A stretch of DNA of 64,000 bases, from positions 114,839,316 through 114,903,315 of the forward strand of contig NC_089222.1 of the NCBI RefSeq assembly GCF_963924675.1, read 5' to 3'. This document shows positions 1 through 10,308 of the stretch, piece after piece. This DNA is from Phocoena phocoena. Taxonomy: Eukaryota; Chordata; Mammalia; Artiodactyla; Phocoenidae. The translations under genes and the position numbers were made by a program. How positions within the stretch are numbered: the stretch's first letter is position 1; each line of letters begins with the position of its first letter. The notes beneath the pieces are model-generated. The model was not told the DNA's origin. It searched no databases and saw only the letters and a list, made by a program, of their open reading frames with translations.

Positions 1-230
1 AGCACTCTGAATCCTGACCTCACTCATTTATTCCAGTCAATGCACGCTTTGTATAGTCCTCTTTATTCTTTCTAGCCACTTGGGACACACACACACACAC
101 ACACAAGAAACACAGTTCTCCCAAAAACAAACAGTAAATCCTAGAGACAGTAAAATATAGATCTAGATTAAACAGAAGCCTTTTCTAAAATACAATAGAA
201 TCTTCATAGGCCTTGCCCATGTGGAGGATA
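1..230. other. unassigned AT-rich sequence with short (AC)n
   Basis: I see no gene or recognisable repeat here apart from a short AC dinucleotide run at about 84-105. Confidence 0.6.
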
Positions 231-240
231 AAATTTTATA

Positions 241-256
<16 letters not shown>

Positions 257-283
<27 letters not shown>

Positions 284-476
284 GCGGTACTCGGGCCTCT
301 CACTGTTGTGGCCTCTCCCGTTGCGGGGCAACAGGCTCCGGACGCGCAGACTCAGCGGCCATGGCTCACGGACCCAGCCGCTCCGCGGCATGTGGGATCT
401 TCCCGGACCGGGGCACGAACCCGTGTCCCCTGCATCGGCAGGCGGACTCTCAACCACTGTGCCACCAGGGAAGCCC
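257..476 (-). mobile_element. CHR-type tRNA-derived SINE, young subfamily, antisense
   Basis: The copy reads backwards on the plus strand. A poly-T run (257-283) is followed by a body starting GCGGTACTCGGGCC, and the tRNA-like head ends CACCAGGGAAGCCC at 476. AAATTTTATATAT occurs at 231-243 and again at 477-489 and is taken as the target-site duplication. Insertion was next to a TA dinucleotide run (237-256). Apparent peptides on both strands here come from the SINE and its poly-T tail, not from a gene. Confidence 0.93.
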
Positions 477-489
477 AAATTTTATATAT

Positions 490-1335
490 TTTTAAAGAGA
501 GTGTTGTAGACATCTTCTCATGTTTTTGTTGTTGTTGTTATTTTCCCATTTCCTAACTATACATGGAAATCTACAGGTGCATAAAAAAGAAAGCTTAATG
601 TCGTACTTTGTCTTCCAGCAGCAGGACCATCTGGTTTTTGATGGCCATCCTCTGGCTAAACAAAGATAAATCCAAGGCTTTAAAATGACCACTTGTGTAC
701 ATTTAAAGCAGGGCCAAATTCAAGAGAAAGACTCTCCCACATTATTGTTTTATAAGTAAGTGGAAGACAATGTGAGGAATTATTATTCTCCAATTGAGGC
801 AACCCCTGCTGTTGTGTGTCCACTTGTGTGTGTGTGCATGCTGGGGTGTTTGTGCATATGTGTATGTGTGCGACTTGGGGGAACTTTGCATTTTCAGTTA
901 AAATCACAGTAAGGAAGAAAATAAATTGAAATATCCTTCAGAAATTATTGCAAATTATTTTCATCTTTGTTTCTATAAAAACATAAGAATATTTCCTCTT
1001 AATGCTTTATTCTCCACTTAAGAATAAACGGATTATATAGAAATATGCAAGCCAAAAATGTGAAATATTTCTTCCCCTCCCTCACATATCATCTTTCTCT
1101 ATGAGTTTATATTTACCTAGGCACTGTTGGGGAAAAAAGTAAATTAAACACATGTTCTATGCTGTCGAGAAATCCATTTTAGTAGAAAGATCTATAAATA
1201 TTGAAAAAACTTGAGAACTTAAGTAAATACCAACCGTAAAATTGGTGTAACTGCAGTAATAAAACAGTGAGAGAACAATTATTTTGGATCAATAAGGCTT
1301 CCTAGAGTAAGAAAACAAAGTACCATAAAGAACAT
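490..1335. other. unassigned sequence with imperfect TG-rich patch
   Basis: I see no supported gene. A degenerate GT-rich patch lies at about 812-872. The rest is AT-rich and matches no family I recognise. Confidence 0.5.
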
Positions 1336-1339
1336 ACAG

Positions 1340-1500
1340 TTTTGGAGGAATATATTTTGTATACAATGAAATGCATATATGTTATGTGTACAGTTTGACA
1401 AAAAAAGTACCAAATCTGAAGTGTACAGTTTGACAGATTTTGAGAAATGTATGTGACATGTGACCACCATCCCAATCAAAATGCAGAACATTTTGCATTG
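1340..1500 (-). mobile_element. old L1 3' UTR scrap
   Basis: The phrases TACAATGAAATGCATATAT, GTGTACAGTTTGACAGATTTTG and TGACCACCATCCCAATCAAAATGC follow the antisense 3' UTR of old mammalian L1 (L1M-type). A related fragment is at 20345-20562. The phrase GTGTACAGTTTGACA occurs twice (near 1387 and 1422), a small local duplication. Confidence 0.55.
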
Positions 1501-1514
1501 AAAGGTAGCAGAAT

Positions 1515-2035
1515 TTGCTGCTTTGGTATATTGATTATTTTAAACTGTGGGCACTTGAAAAGCAGCAAATGCAGCGAGAGGCTTTCTTTGAATGCTACTT
1601 ACCTGCTTAAAGACAGAGCTTCCAAAAGGAAGTCAGTTGTCACAGATCCTCTCCCTGAAAGTTTCATCAATCAGGGAAGATTGAGTCTTATCAAAGGAGA
1701 GGAGACTAGAAGTCCACACCACACCCAGACAAACTGTTACAAATTATCATATCTCCCACCTATTCTTCTAAAGGCCCATTTACCTTTCCTGAAAATCATT
1801 TACTCTCTCCTCAGAGGTCTACGTCCCTTCTCCCCTTCTCCTATTAAGATGGTATTTAAGCCTGAATTCTAAGCCATCTCAGGAAATTGCTCATTTTTCC
1901 CTGGGTATCTCCCATGTATACCTGAGGTTTACATGTTAATAAACTTCTGTTTGTTTTTCTCTTGTTAATCAGTCTTTTATTATAGGCATCTCAGCCAAGA
2001 ACTCAGAAGAGTAAAGGGAAAACTGTCCCCTCCAA
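1515..2035 (+). mobile_element. solo LTR, same broad family as copies at 6.4, 24.1, 27.0, 30.0 and 31.1 kb
   Basis: The downstream half has the family layout: a TTTAAGCC-type segment, then AATAAACTTCTGTTTG with a polyadenylation-type AATAAA, then TTTTTCTCTTGTTAATCAGTCTTTTAT and AGAGTAAAGGGAAAA. No internal retroviral sequence adjoins it, so it is a solo LTR or fragment. The start is approximate. I cannot give a reliable family name. Confidence 0.5.
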
Positions 2036-2129
2036 CCCCAGTCATTATCCCATTGTTTCCTCTTAATATTTTCCAACCAATCCTGTTTCTTCTCTCACCT
2101 CTTGCAGGCCGCTGCTGTTCTGATTTTAT

Positions 2130-2345
2130 CAGAATGCTTAGTTTAAGAGCACTGGTCTTTGAATTGTCAGATCTGTGTTCAAATCAGCTTTACACACACT
2201 GCATATGTGAACACGATCAAGTTACTTCAAGACTTTGAACCTCCTTTTTTCCTTTCTATAACAGGGTAATATGCCTGCATTATAGGTATTTGCAAAGATT
2301 CAATTAGGTCATATATGTAAACTATTAGTAGAGTGTTTGGTAGGC
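2130..2345 (+). mobile_element. MIR SINE fossil
   Basis: The order follows MIR: AAGAGCACTGGTCTTTGAAT, a degraded B-box-like TGTGTTCAAATC, the core AAGTTACTTCAAGACTTTGAACCTC, then AAGATTCAATTAGGTCATATATGTAAA. It is strongly diverged, as expected for this ancient family. Confidence 0.7.
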
Positions 2346-2544
2346 ATATACAAACATGCCTATGTAGGTAGGCATATACCTATACATAGGTAAGAAGTAA
2401 AGCCTTCGCTTTAGACTAATTAAAGAAAAAGGATTAAGACCGGGAATACAAGAATACAAAGTGCTACACCAGTGTCTCCATGAGTGTATGCTTTTTGGGG
2501 AATGGGAATGGGGAGTAGGCTAGGACAGTGCAGAAAAGGAGGTA

Positions 2545-2795
2545 GCATTGGCATTGCATTATAATAGCAACAATAAATAACATAGCACATGCTGTGTATG
2601 GTTCCAAGTGCTTTGTATAATTGAACTCATTTAATCTTCCTAACGCTATGCAAAATGTGTTATTATAACAGTTATCCAAATTCTGTAGGTAAGAAACCTG
2701 AGGCATGTTGCTCAAAGTTATGCTTCTAGCAAGTGCTTGAGCTATGACTTGAACATGGTCTGACTCCAGAATCTGTGATGCTTTGAATCACTATG
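2545..2795 (-). mobile_element. MIR SINE fossil, antisense
   Basis: The antisense MIR phrases are in order: CAAGTGCTTTGTATAATTGAACTCATTTAATC, then GTAAGAAACCTGAGGCATGTTGCTCAAAG, then TATGACTTGAACATGGTCTGACTCC. It lies about 200 bp from a sense MIR, forming an old inverted pair. Confidence 0.7.
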
Positions 2796-4084
2796 CAATG
2801 TTATCACTCAGTTAAAAATAACTACTCAAAAGATTAAGAAAGCAGCTTTTCTTTTAAGAATATTTATGTAAATACACTACCTGTGGCTTTTGTTACCAGT
2901 GTAAGGCTATTAATTTACTTGGATTAGCTGTTCTTTAACATTTGTGAGTGTCTTGGCCAGTAGATTAAGATGAATTTTGCAATTAAATAAAGCTAATAAC
3001 CTTCACCAATTAAAATGTTCCCTTAGGATATAAACATCTTTCCATTAGGATTTTGAGTACTTTGATTGGTTCCTAAAAAATCTAAGAAATTAATTGCTCT
3101 TAATTCATTTCACACACTTTGTGATTTACTTGAAAATCTCAAATTATTTATATCAGCTCCAACTTCTTATAAATTACTCTTTCCTCTGATATACTGCCAG
3201 TTCGCATTAAAAAAAACAAACAAACATAATTTTAAATCTTACAACTTTAAAACTCAGAAGAGTCTTAAAGGTCATTGTGTTTCCCTGTCTTTTCAGTCAG
3301 AGATCTTGTTAAACCAATGAATACAGATGGCTTAGAATATTTTTTTTAAATAAAAAGACACCCATATTACTACTAGTAAGCTTCATAATAATAAAACCTT
3401 TCTTTATATTGATTTGTATCTTATAATATGATTATAGAGATATTCTCTAATTCAGTTTTCAAGATAAGCTTGTAAGTAAACATGACAGATATTTTTGTCT
3501 CTAGTCCTCAGATATTTGATTAAAGTTAATGATTTTAATGATTTATCCACAAGTCATAATATATAGTGGCAAACTTATAGTGGCAAACTAAGACCAAAAC
3601 TAGGGTTTTCTGATTCTAAATCTGAAAAGTTTCCACCTGCCCAAGCTTCATGAAGACAAGACACATTTCTTTCCATATTTTTTTTTCATTTGAAATACAA
3701 TTGTGCATTTAGTTGGAACTTAGTTAAGTGTTAAATACATTATATACTACCGAAAAATAATTTTTTGTAGGCATTATTATCTAATTAAATGGTATATTAG
3801 CCTTCTCAAGTTTTTAATGCCCAAATTCAAGGTTGTCCTGTATAGACAGATAGATATGGGCTGTGATTGGAGAGTTATTAGGAAGGCATAATGAACTCAC
3901 AAAATGTTCAATTTGAAATACTATCATTCTCAATGTAACCAATTAGGTAAGGTTTATTGTCCCTCACAAAAATAAACATATTCTGATGGAATAGCAGAAG
4001 CTTGGAGGAACATGTGTGTCAGTGAAGGACCCAGTAGAAAACAGATGGCACACTCAGTTTGGATACTTTCCTAATAATATTCTG
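2796..4084. other. unassigned AT-rich sequence
   Basis: There is no supported gene or identified repeat. A tiny direct repeat of ATAGTGGCAAACT occurs twice near 3563-3592. Confidence 0.5.
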
Positions 4085-4172
4085 AAACAGATTCTATCAT
4101 TATTATCATCATAGCCATTTTTCAGTTGAGGAAACTGAGGCCCAGAAGGCTTAAATAATTTTTCTACCATTA
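4085..4172 (-). mobile_element. MIR core fragment, antisense
   Basis: CATTTTTCAGTTGAGGAAACTGAGGCCCAGAAGG is the antisense MIR core. Flanking parts have decayed. Confidence 0.6.
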
Positions 4173-4560
4173 GTTACCTCATTTTTCCTGTAATACCTGG
4201 TTTAGCTGGGCTTAGTTCCCACATGATCTAGAAGAGTGTTTGTTTGTAGTGTTTGCCCATTTCTGTGGTGTAGATACTCCCACTAGAGCAGATTTCAAAC
4301 AATCAAGGGTGGTTTAACAAGTGACTCATAAATATTCCTCAATATTTAGCAATTGGCTCTTGTAACCACTATGAGCTGGCTTTGGCACACTACTGCCAAC
4401 ACCTCTGCTCTTAATCATTACCTTCTACTGCCTCTAAAAGAAAAGTGAATTGCTTTTCTCACCATCAAGGGATCTTCTGTTTATCCATGTAATAAATTTT
4501 ATTAATTTCTTAAAATTGCAAAAGATGTATCAGTGTATTGTTAACAAAAATGACTGAAGA
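4173..4560. other. unassigned sequence
   Basis: I see no gene, tandem repeat or recognisable element in this stretch. Confidence 0.5.
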
Positions 4561-4564
4561 AAAC

Positions 4565-4832
4565 AATTTAAGTGAAATTAAGCTGGTATAAATTAAAATT
4601 AGAGTTTTATAACTTTAGAATGTTAAATATAACCACAAAGAAAATAGCTATAGAATATACACAAAAGAAAATAAGAAAATTAAAACGTTTTACTATAAAA
4701 ACTCAAACACAAAAGAGATATAATGCAAAATGGCAAGGAAGTATATATACCCTTATCAGTAGTTACTTTAAATGTAAATGGATTAAACTCTCCAATCAAA
4801 AGGCAGAGATTGGCAGAATAGATTAAAAAGAA
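4565..4832 (+). mobile_element. old L1 fragment, ORF1-ORF2 spacer and endonuclease start
   Basis: The segment 4745-4830 translates to a decayed L1 ORF2 endonuclease start with the TLNVNGLNSPIKRQRLAE pattern. The endonuclease asparagine loop (NVNGLN) is visible before the copy ends in an A-rich run. Upstream A-rich sequence (ACCACAAAGAAAATAGCTATAGAATATACAC) matches the inter-ORF region of old L1. Both ends are truncated. Confidence 0.65.
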
Positions 4833-4849
4833 AAAAGAAGAAAATTTAG

Positions 4850-5945
4850 GTGATACAAACAAACTTTATTTAACACTTTATTAAGCAGGCAGTCTCCATT
4901 CAGAGAACTGAAAATGGGGTGGAAGGCAGGAAGCTATTACAAGACAAAAAATAAAGAACAAGGAAGAGAAAAATTTAAAAAACAATCTGATTGGCTGGGG
5001 CAACATAGTCAAACTTATTTGGAGTGAGACATGAGAAATCAATTCATAAGAGCTTGGGAGCTAAGGGTCAATGTCCTATGTTTATAGTTTTGGTGTTTTT
5101 GTTTTGCTTTGTTTGTTTGTTTTGGACAGTTCCCTCCCAGTTCTAGTGTGCTTTTTATCAAGCTCTGAGTATCTTCATGCTCTTATTGAAACCATGCACG
5201 TCAGTTTGGGATTTGAACCCATGTGCCGGGACTCGAACCCAGACAAAACCCAGATTGAGACTTGAACCCATGATCTTTTAATTAGAATCACTCACCTGTT
5301 GTGTGAACTTACTGAGGCTCAGATTCTTTGTGTCTCAGTGCAGAAGGAATTCAGTGAGGGGCAAAGTGATAGGCAAGAAATAAATTTAGTTATATAGGAC
5401 ACTTGTGAGGGATACAAGCAGGCAAGTGAGGGGGCTCTGCCTGAGAACTATGTGAGCTACATTTTTATAATCAAAGGAAAGTAGGGGGAGGGGAGGGCAC
5501 CTTCTTCCTCATTCTTTGAGTAGACAGCAGGCTTGCATCACTAGCTCCTTCACATTAGGCAGGAGAGTGTTTGACCCTATGAGGTCAAACTAGGACTGTC
5601 ATGGCACTTATTCGAATCAGCAGAAGGGCAGTAACATATACTAAAATATGTTAAATCATTTCAGGTTTCAGTATAATGAGGACCTCCTACTTTGGAATGT
5701 CAACTTTCCCTTATATTCCTGTCCCTGGTTCTAAGGATCATTATCTTGCTGGACTTGACCAGCAGGATCTAGGCCTCATTTTTTCACTTAATGACCTGGG
5801 GCATATCTTGTGCTTTTATTGATGGCTTTATAGTTAAGTAAACCTGCCTTGTTCCACAGTGTTCCAATAGCTTTCTTGAGCGATCATTAACTTACAGTGG
5901 TCTCCCAAAGTTCCCTACATTTCCCTCTCTATGTATAATCCCCTA
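4850..5945 (-). mobile_element. LTR-type retroviral remnant(s), family unresolved
   Basis: Read on the minus strand, this stretch has LTR-like signals: a TATAAAAATG box (near 5465), CTGAGACACAAAGAATCTGAGCCTCAG, a CCAAT-type box (AGCCAATCAGATTG near 4987-5000), and AATAAAGTGTTAAATAAAG polyadenylation-like signals near 4862-4880. At 5207-5272 the motif for a tRNA T-arm (GGGTTCRARYCCC type) occurs three times. No gag or pol sequence adjoins. It could be one long LTR or two pieces; boundaries are approximate. Confidence 0.4.
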
Positions 5946-6094
5946 GTGGTACTTCTAAAACTACCTGTGTAACTATCCTATTCTATCCCTATCATTATGC
6001 AAGAATTTAAGAAAAAAAAAATCCAAGCTTCTATTTAAAATTTGCATATTTCTGCCTATCAGCTGTCAGCTATCATCTGTTGAGTCCATGGTAG

Positions 6095-6378
6095 CTATGC
6101 ATTTAGGGTGTATAATAAAAAAATAGGTATGATCTCTGCTTAGTGGATTCACCCTCTAATGACAAGGAAGAGATAAACATAGTTGCAGTAAAAATTATAA
6201 TTATAAATATATAAACAAATGGAAGGGTGGATCAGATGTTGCCTTGTTTGCACAGAAAAGGAGATAGGCAAGTTTGTTAGGTTTTTCAGAAGGAGATGGT
6301 CCATGAGTTATAATTTAAAGAAAAGAATAATATTGTGGAATGATGCACAGCAGGAGGCACACATGGCAGCTGGGAAGC
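6095..6378 (-). mobile_element. possible L2 fossil
   Basis: Phrases such as GGTATGATCTCTGCTTAGTGGATTCACCCTCTAATGACAAGG, and later GATGATGCACAGCAGGAGGCACA, resemble the antisense 3' part of L2, as at 62925-63570. Divergence is high, so this is tentative. Confidence 0.35.
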
Positions 6379-6381
6379 CCC

Positions 6382-6868
6382 TGACTGTTGTGCTTGTGTA
6401 TTATACCATTTTGGCATAATAATTATTTTGAGCTAAAGGGAATTATGAACCAGCAGACAGGAAAAGCTCTTTACCACCCTTCTAACTGCTTAAGAATAAT
6501 GTAAAAATTGTCTTTTTGTTAAGGAAATTTAGATTTATAAAATAAATTTCCTTTGTAAAAATGTCCCTTTGCCAGGAAAAGAGCTACTCTCTGAGACAAC
6601 TCTCATCACCTGAGAGACTCTTATCTGTATAATAAGACATTCTTTACTTACTATACATTTCTCCCCCTCACTTCCCAAGACTTGACCACCCTACCCAGAA
6701 GTCCCAAACCTCTTATCCTTTGTTTAGGCTCAGATATAAGCCTCATTTATCTGTTCGCCTCCTTGAGCCACCTTTTCTCTTTTTGAACCTATCTTTTATC
6801 AGTTTTATTCACAGACCCCATCCATTATACCTAGGAGGGTAAAGGAAAAAAAAATTTCCTTCCCTACA
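6382..6868 (+). mobile_element. solo LTR, recurrent family
   Basis: The copy contains, in order, ATTTTGAGCTAAAGGG, AAAGCTCTTTACC, CTGCTTAAGAATA, CAGGAAAAGAGCTACT, ATAAGCCTCATTTATCTG, TTTTATCAGTTTTATTC and a terminal AGGAGGGTAAAGGAAA...CCTACA. The same series is found reversed at 30005-30559, so they are the same LTR family. It begins TG and ends CA. I see no internal retroviral sequence. Confidence 0.65.
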
Positions 6869-7107
6869 GGCCAACCTTCTTATTTAATTAATAATGTTAC
6901 ATCCTAAAACAAAAATATTGCAAAGGTATATTTCTGTCTGAGTTGGAAAGTTATATAATTCAATTAGAGGTGAACTTAGGCAGATATTTAAAGAAATGAG
7001 CAATTTATGTTCCTGGAAAATACATAGCAATAAGTCCTGTACTCCTTGAAGTTTTTTTCTTCAAGTATTTTTAGCTTCCAAATTCATGCTTCTGATTTAT
7101 GATCACT
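6869..7107. other. unassigned sequence
   Basis: I see no gene or recognisable element. Confidence 0.5.
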
Positions 7108-7311
7108 GTTTTGACTGGAAAAAAAAAAGCACAACCTAAAAGTTGAGAATTATGTTTTAGTTGGTGGACAAAACTGAGGACCTAAGCCTGAGATGCAGCC
7201 TCTCAGATAGGTCTGAGGGACTGCTCCCTAGAGGTGAGGGAGAAGCCAGGATATATAAGAATTTTTGCAACAAACATCAGGTAGTTGGAACTTCAAAAGA
7301 TTACTGTTTTT
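7108..7311 (-). repeat. 3' LTR remnant (R/U5 side) of the ERV
   Basis: It aligns with the U5 end of the right-hand LTR: an A-run with GCACAAC, AGCCTGAGATGCAGC against AGCCTGGGAGACAGC, and GACTGCTCCCTAGAGGTGAGGG against GAGCTGCTCCAAAGAGGTAGTGGGG. The two copies differ at many positions. A head-truncated SINE interrupts it at 7312. Confidence 0.6.
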
Positions 7312-7560
7312 TTAAAAAATTTATTTATTTAATTAATTTATTTTTGGCTGCGTTGAGTCTTTGTTGCTGTGCACGGGCTTTCTCTAGTTGCGGTGAGTGG
7401 GGGCTACTCTTGGTTGCAGTGCATGGGCTTCTCATTGCAGTGGATTCTCTTGTTGCAGAGCACGGTCTCTAGGCACACGAGCTTCAGTAGTTGTGGCTCG
7501 CGGGCTCTAGAACGCAGGCTCAGTGGTTGTGGCGCACGGGCTTAGTTGTTCTGTGGCATT
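7312..7560 (-). mobile_element. CHR-type SINE, older long subfamily, tRNA head missing
   Basis: The antisense body (GGCTGCGTTGAGTCTTTGTTGCTG...GGCTTCAGTAGTTGTGGCTCG type) and an AT-rich tail (7312-7346) are present. The copy stops at CTGTGGCATTGG before the CCAGGGAAGTCC tRNA-like head. It therefore lacks the internal pol III promoter. Confidence 0.85.
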
Positions 7561-7611
7561 GGTAATTACCTATGTGACCATAGGTAACTGGTCACAAATC
7601 CAACAACTGGA

Positions 7612-7839
7612 TTAATTTTTTTTTTTTTTTTTTTTTTTATTATTTTTGCGGTACGCGGGCCTCTCACCGCCGCGGCCTCTCCCGCCGCGGGGCACAGGCT
7701 CCAGACGCGCAGGCTCAGCGGCCAGGGCTCACGGGCCCAGCCGCTCCGCGGCACGCGGGACCCTCCCTGACCGGGGCGCGAACCGGTGTCCCCTGCATCG
7801 GCAGGCAGACTCTCAACCACTGCGCCACCAGGGAAGCCC
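7612..7839 (-). mobile_element. CHR-type SINE, young subfamily, antisense
   Basis: A poly-T tail is followed by GCGGTACGCGGGCC and the head ends at CACCAGGGAAGCCC. The target-site duplication GGATTAATTTTT is intact at 7609-7620 and 7840-7851. Many CpG sites remain, which suggests a fairly recent copy. It landed inside the ERV 3' LTR region. Confidence 0.93.
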
Positions 7840-7851
7840 GGATTAATTTTT

Positions 7852-8110
7852 AAAATTAGCATAAGATTGTGCCCATGATAGAAAAATATGTGATTCATAT
7901 GCAAAGGTCCAAGAAGTCAAGAAAGCACTATAAATGATCACATGGGTCAGGTCCAGCATCTTGGGTAAGCCATCTACTTCTGATGTCATCTTCTCATTGT
8001 GGTGTGAGTGTCATTTCTCCTCTATTTGAGTATCACTTTAAGGTGCTTTTGAGGTCAGCAGTCCTCTCTGTAGTCCAGTTCAGTGCAGGGGCTCTTTTTT
8101 AGTGGGAAAT
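7852..8110 (-). other. post-integrase ERV-linked sequence, unassigned
   Basis: This lies between the integrase C-terminal remnant and the SINE. It should hold env or LTR U3, but I recognise no envelope motif (no CWLC, no CX6CC, no transmembrane segment). It is probably deleted env plus U3. Confidence 0.4.
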
Positions 8111-8486
8111 ATGAATCCAAGAGTCAATTCCCTTTATCTTTGCTGCACGTGAGCTAGTTAAGAGTACCTGGTGAGGGTCTTCCCATCTGGGTTGTAGTGA
8201 GTCTTTTAGATTATGTCTTTTCAATGTAAATAATTTCCTGGTTGTAGATCACAGGATATCTGATCTTCATCCAAAGATAGATACCATGATAAGCTTAGAA
8301 ACAAGCTTATATTGTCCTTTCTGAAGGGAATCCCCAAACAGAAATCACCCTTTCTAAAATTAATTTGCCTACTGACTGAATAGTGACCCTTCTGCATGGG
8401 AATGCCATAACCCGATGTGAAAACATACAAATCATAACAAGTACATACTGGTAACTTTGAGAGGGAGGCATTTGGATAAAATCAAT
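8111..8486 (-). pseudogene. ERV integrase core/C-terminal remnant
   Basis: Reading downstream (minus) of the integrase zinc-binding region, the decayed start of the catalytic core is visible (an aspartate-containing DFIQ-type motif near 8460). The frame then breaks repeatedly. A final piece near 8200-8110 has a gamma-type C-terminal pattern with WEDP-like sequence. The full D,D(35)E triad cannot be assembled. This would have been the DNA-strand-transfer domain; it is non-functional. Confidence 0.55.
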
Positions 8487-8960
8487 CTACCAGATTTCAA
8501 AAGCGCCTGCAGGTAATGGAAAGCTTCCTTGAGAGCTATGTAATGGCTTTCCTGGGTTGTATTTTGGACATGTAGTACATCTAGAATAAACCTTCCAAGC
8601 TATAGTGAAGGAAGACTTCAAAAAATACTGTTTGCCCCACAATACCATCTCATAAGGATTCCAGTGAGTTAACTCATGAATGTATTGTAAAGTGGGGTAT
8701 TGAGCTCCAAACAGAAGGATAGGCTTTCTGTTTGGGCCTATCCAGAGCCCTGTATTGGGGTCAAGCTTTTCTCTTTTTGTTTCCAAGTATCCTTTTGTCC
8801 TTTTGGTGCCATTCCCTGAAAATTTAACAGGGGATCAGTAAAGTTACTGGGAGTCAGAAAAGAGAAAACAGCTGTTAGTTGACCATTATATTTTTTGCAG
8901 AGCTGCTGTCTTTGGCGGCCTGATCAGCTAATGAGTTCCCTTTTGCTTCTGTGGTGTCAG
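8487..8960 (-). pseudogene. ERV integrase N-terminal zinc-binding (HHCC) domain
   Basis: The open segment 8487-8786 holds the integrase HHCC domain. H-x3-H appears in YIHELTHW and C-x2-C in RCTTCPKYNPGK, spaced as in retroviral integrases, followed by LPAGAFEIW, the usual link to the catalytic core. The upstream part to 8960 is broken sequence between RNase H and integrase. In a live virus this domain helps integrase multimerise and bind viral DNA ends. The domain itself is readable, but the frame is open only locally. Confidence 0.8.
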
Positions 8961-9007
8961 CCTTTGAATGACCTGATATCTTAATAATAGCTAATGCACA
9001 TGGTAGC

Positions 9008-9405
9008 AAAATTGCATCCAATAATTATGCAACTTGTCTCCCACTTTTAATACGCTGTCCTGAGGATGTTAAAAATCCCCTTTGTTTCCAAAGCATGCCA
9101 AAGTCATGAGCTACCCCAAAAGCGTAGCAGCTGTCAGTATAAATGTTAGAGGACTTCTCTTTTGCCAACTGGCAGGCTCTTGTTAGTGCTATTAATTCAG
9201 CCTGTTGGGCAGAATAGGTGTTAGGTAAGGGACCATTTTCAAGGATTGACATTGGAGGAACAACTGCATAACCAGGCTGGTACTTTCCATGCGGTCCTCG
9301 AAGATATGAACTGTCAGTGAATAATATAAAATCAGGATTCTCCATAGGGCTTTCTCAGAGATCAATCCTGGGAGATGAAAGACTGTCAGTTAAAACAATA
9401 CAATC
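9008..9405 (-). pseudogene. ERV RNase H domain
   Basis: The open segment 9025-9345 translates to a retroviral RNase H. The acidic catalytic positions are visible in FTDSSY (about residue 11), QQAELIAL (about residue 50) and YTDSCYA (about residue 70), and AHDFG follows as in gamma-type pol. RNase H removes RNA from RNA-DNA hybrids during reverse transcription. The domain is separated from the connection region (15311 onwards) by the plus-strand L1 at 9406-15300; removing the L1 would rejoin the two ERV parts. Confidence 0.82.
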
Positions 9406-10308
9406 GGATTAGGAACCAAGATGGCGGAGTAGGAGGATGTGCTCTCACTCCTTCTTGCGAGAACACCAGAATCACAATTAGCTGCTAGACAATCATCGAG
9501 AGGAAGACACTGGAATTCACTGAAAAAGATACCCCACATCCAAAGACAAAGGAGAAGCCACAATGAGACAGTAGGGGGGGTGCAATCACATTAAAATCAA
9601 ATCCCACACTGCTGGGTGGGTGACTCACAGACTGGAGAACACTTATACCACAGAACTCCACGCACTGGAATGAAGGTTCTGAGCCTCACGTCTGGTTCCC
9701 AACCTGGGGGTCCAGCAACGGGAGGAGGAATTCCTAGAGAATCAGACTTTGAAGGCTAATGGGATTTGATTGCAGGACTTCAACGGGACTGGGGGAAACA
9801 GAGACTCCACTCTTGGAGGGCACACACAAAGTAGTGTGTGCACTGGGACCCAGGGGAAGGAGCAGTGACCCCAGGGGAGACTGAACCAGACCTACCTGCT
9901 AGTGTTGGAGGGTCTCCTGCAAAGGTGGGCAGTGGCTGTGGCTCACCATGGGGATGAGGACGCTGGCAGCAGAAGTTCTGGGAAGTACTCCTTGGTGTGA
10001 GCCCTCCCACAGTCCGCCTTTACCCCACCAAAGAGCCCAGGTAGGCGCCAGTGTTGGGCTGCCTCAGGCCGAACAACCAACAGGGAGGGAACACAGCCCC
10101 ACCCATCAGCAATCAATCAGATTAAGGTTTTACTGAGCTCTGTCCACCAGAGCAACAGTCAGCTCTACCCACCACCAGTCCCTCCCATCAGGAAACCTAC
10201 ACAAGTCTCTTAGATGGCCTCATCCACCAGAGGGCAGAAAGAAGAAGCAAGAAGAACTACAGTCCTGCAGCCTGTGGAAAAAAAACCACACACAGAAAGA
10301 CAGACAAG
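9406..10308 (+). promoter_or_regulatory. L1 5' UTR with YY1-like site
   Basis: The sequence upstream of ORF1 carries the L1 internal promoter region. CAAGATGGCGG at 9417-9427 matches the YY1 core (AAGATGGCGGC type) and lies within 20 bp of the 5' end, as in human L1, where YY1 sets the transcription start. Presence of the site shows a nearly complete 5' end. Activity is not implied. Confidence 0.7.

Noticed and set aside
221..556. Overlapping 80-111 codon frames at the first SINE
   Set aside because: They are translations of the CHR SINE and its poly-T/TA tail; the same peptides recur at every young SINE (7.7, 21.9, 36.9, 46.2, 46.8, 48.5 kb).
1447..1872. 141-codon frame
   Set aside because: It overlaps an L1 3' UTR scrap and an LTR, has no recognisable domain, and is not maintained in related LTR copies.
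7852..8110. Envelope gene remnant
   Set aside because: No envelope motif was visible; likely LTR U3 or unassigned sequence.
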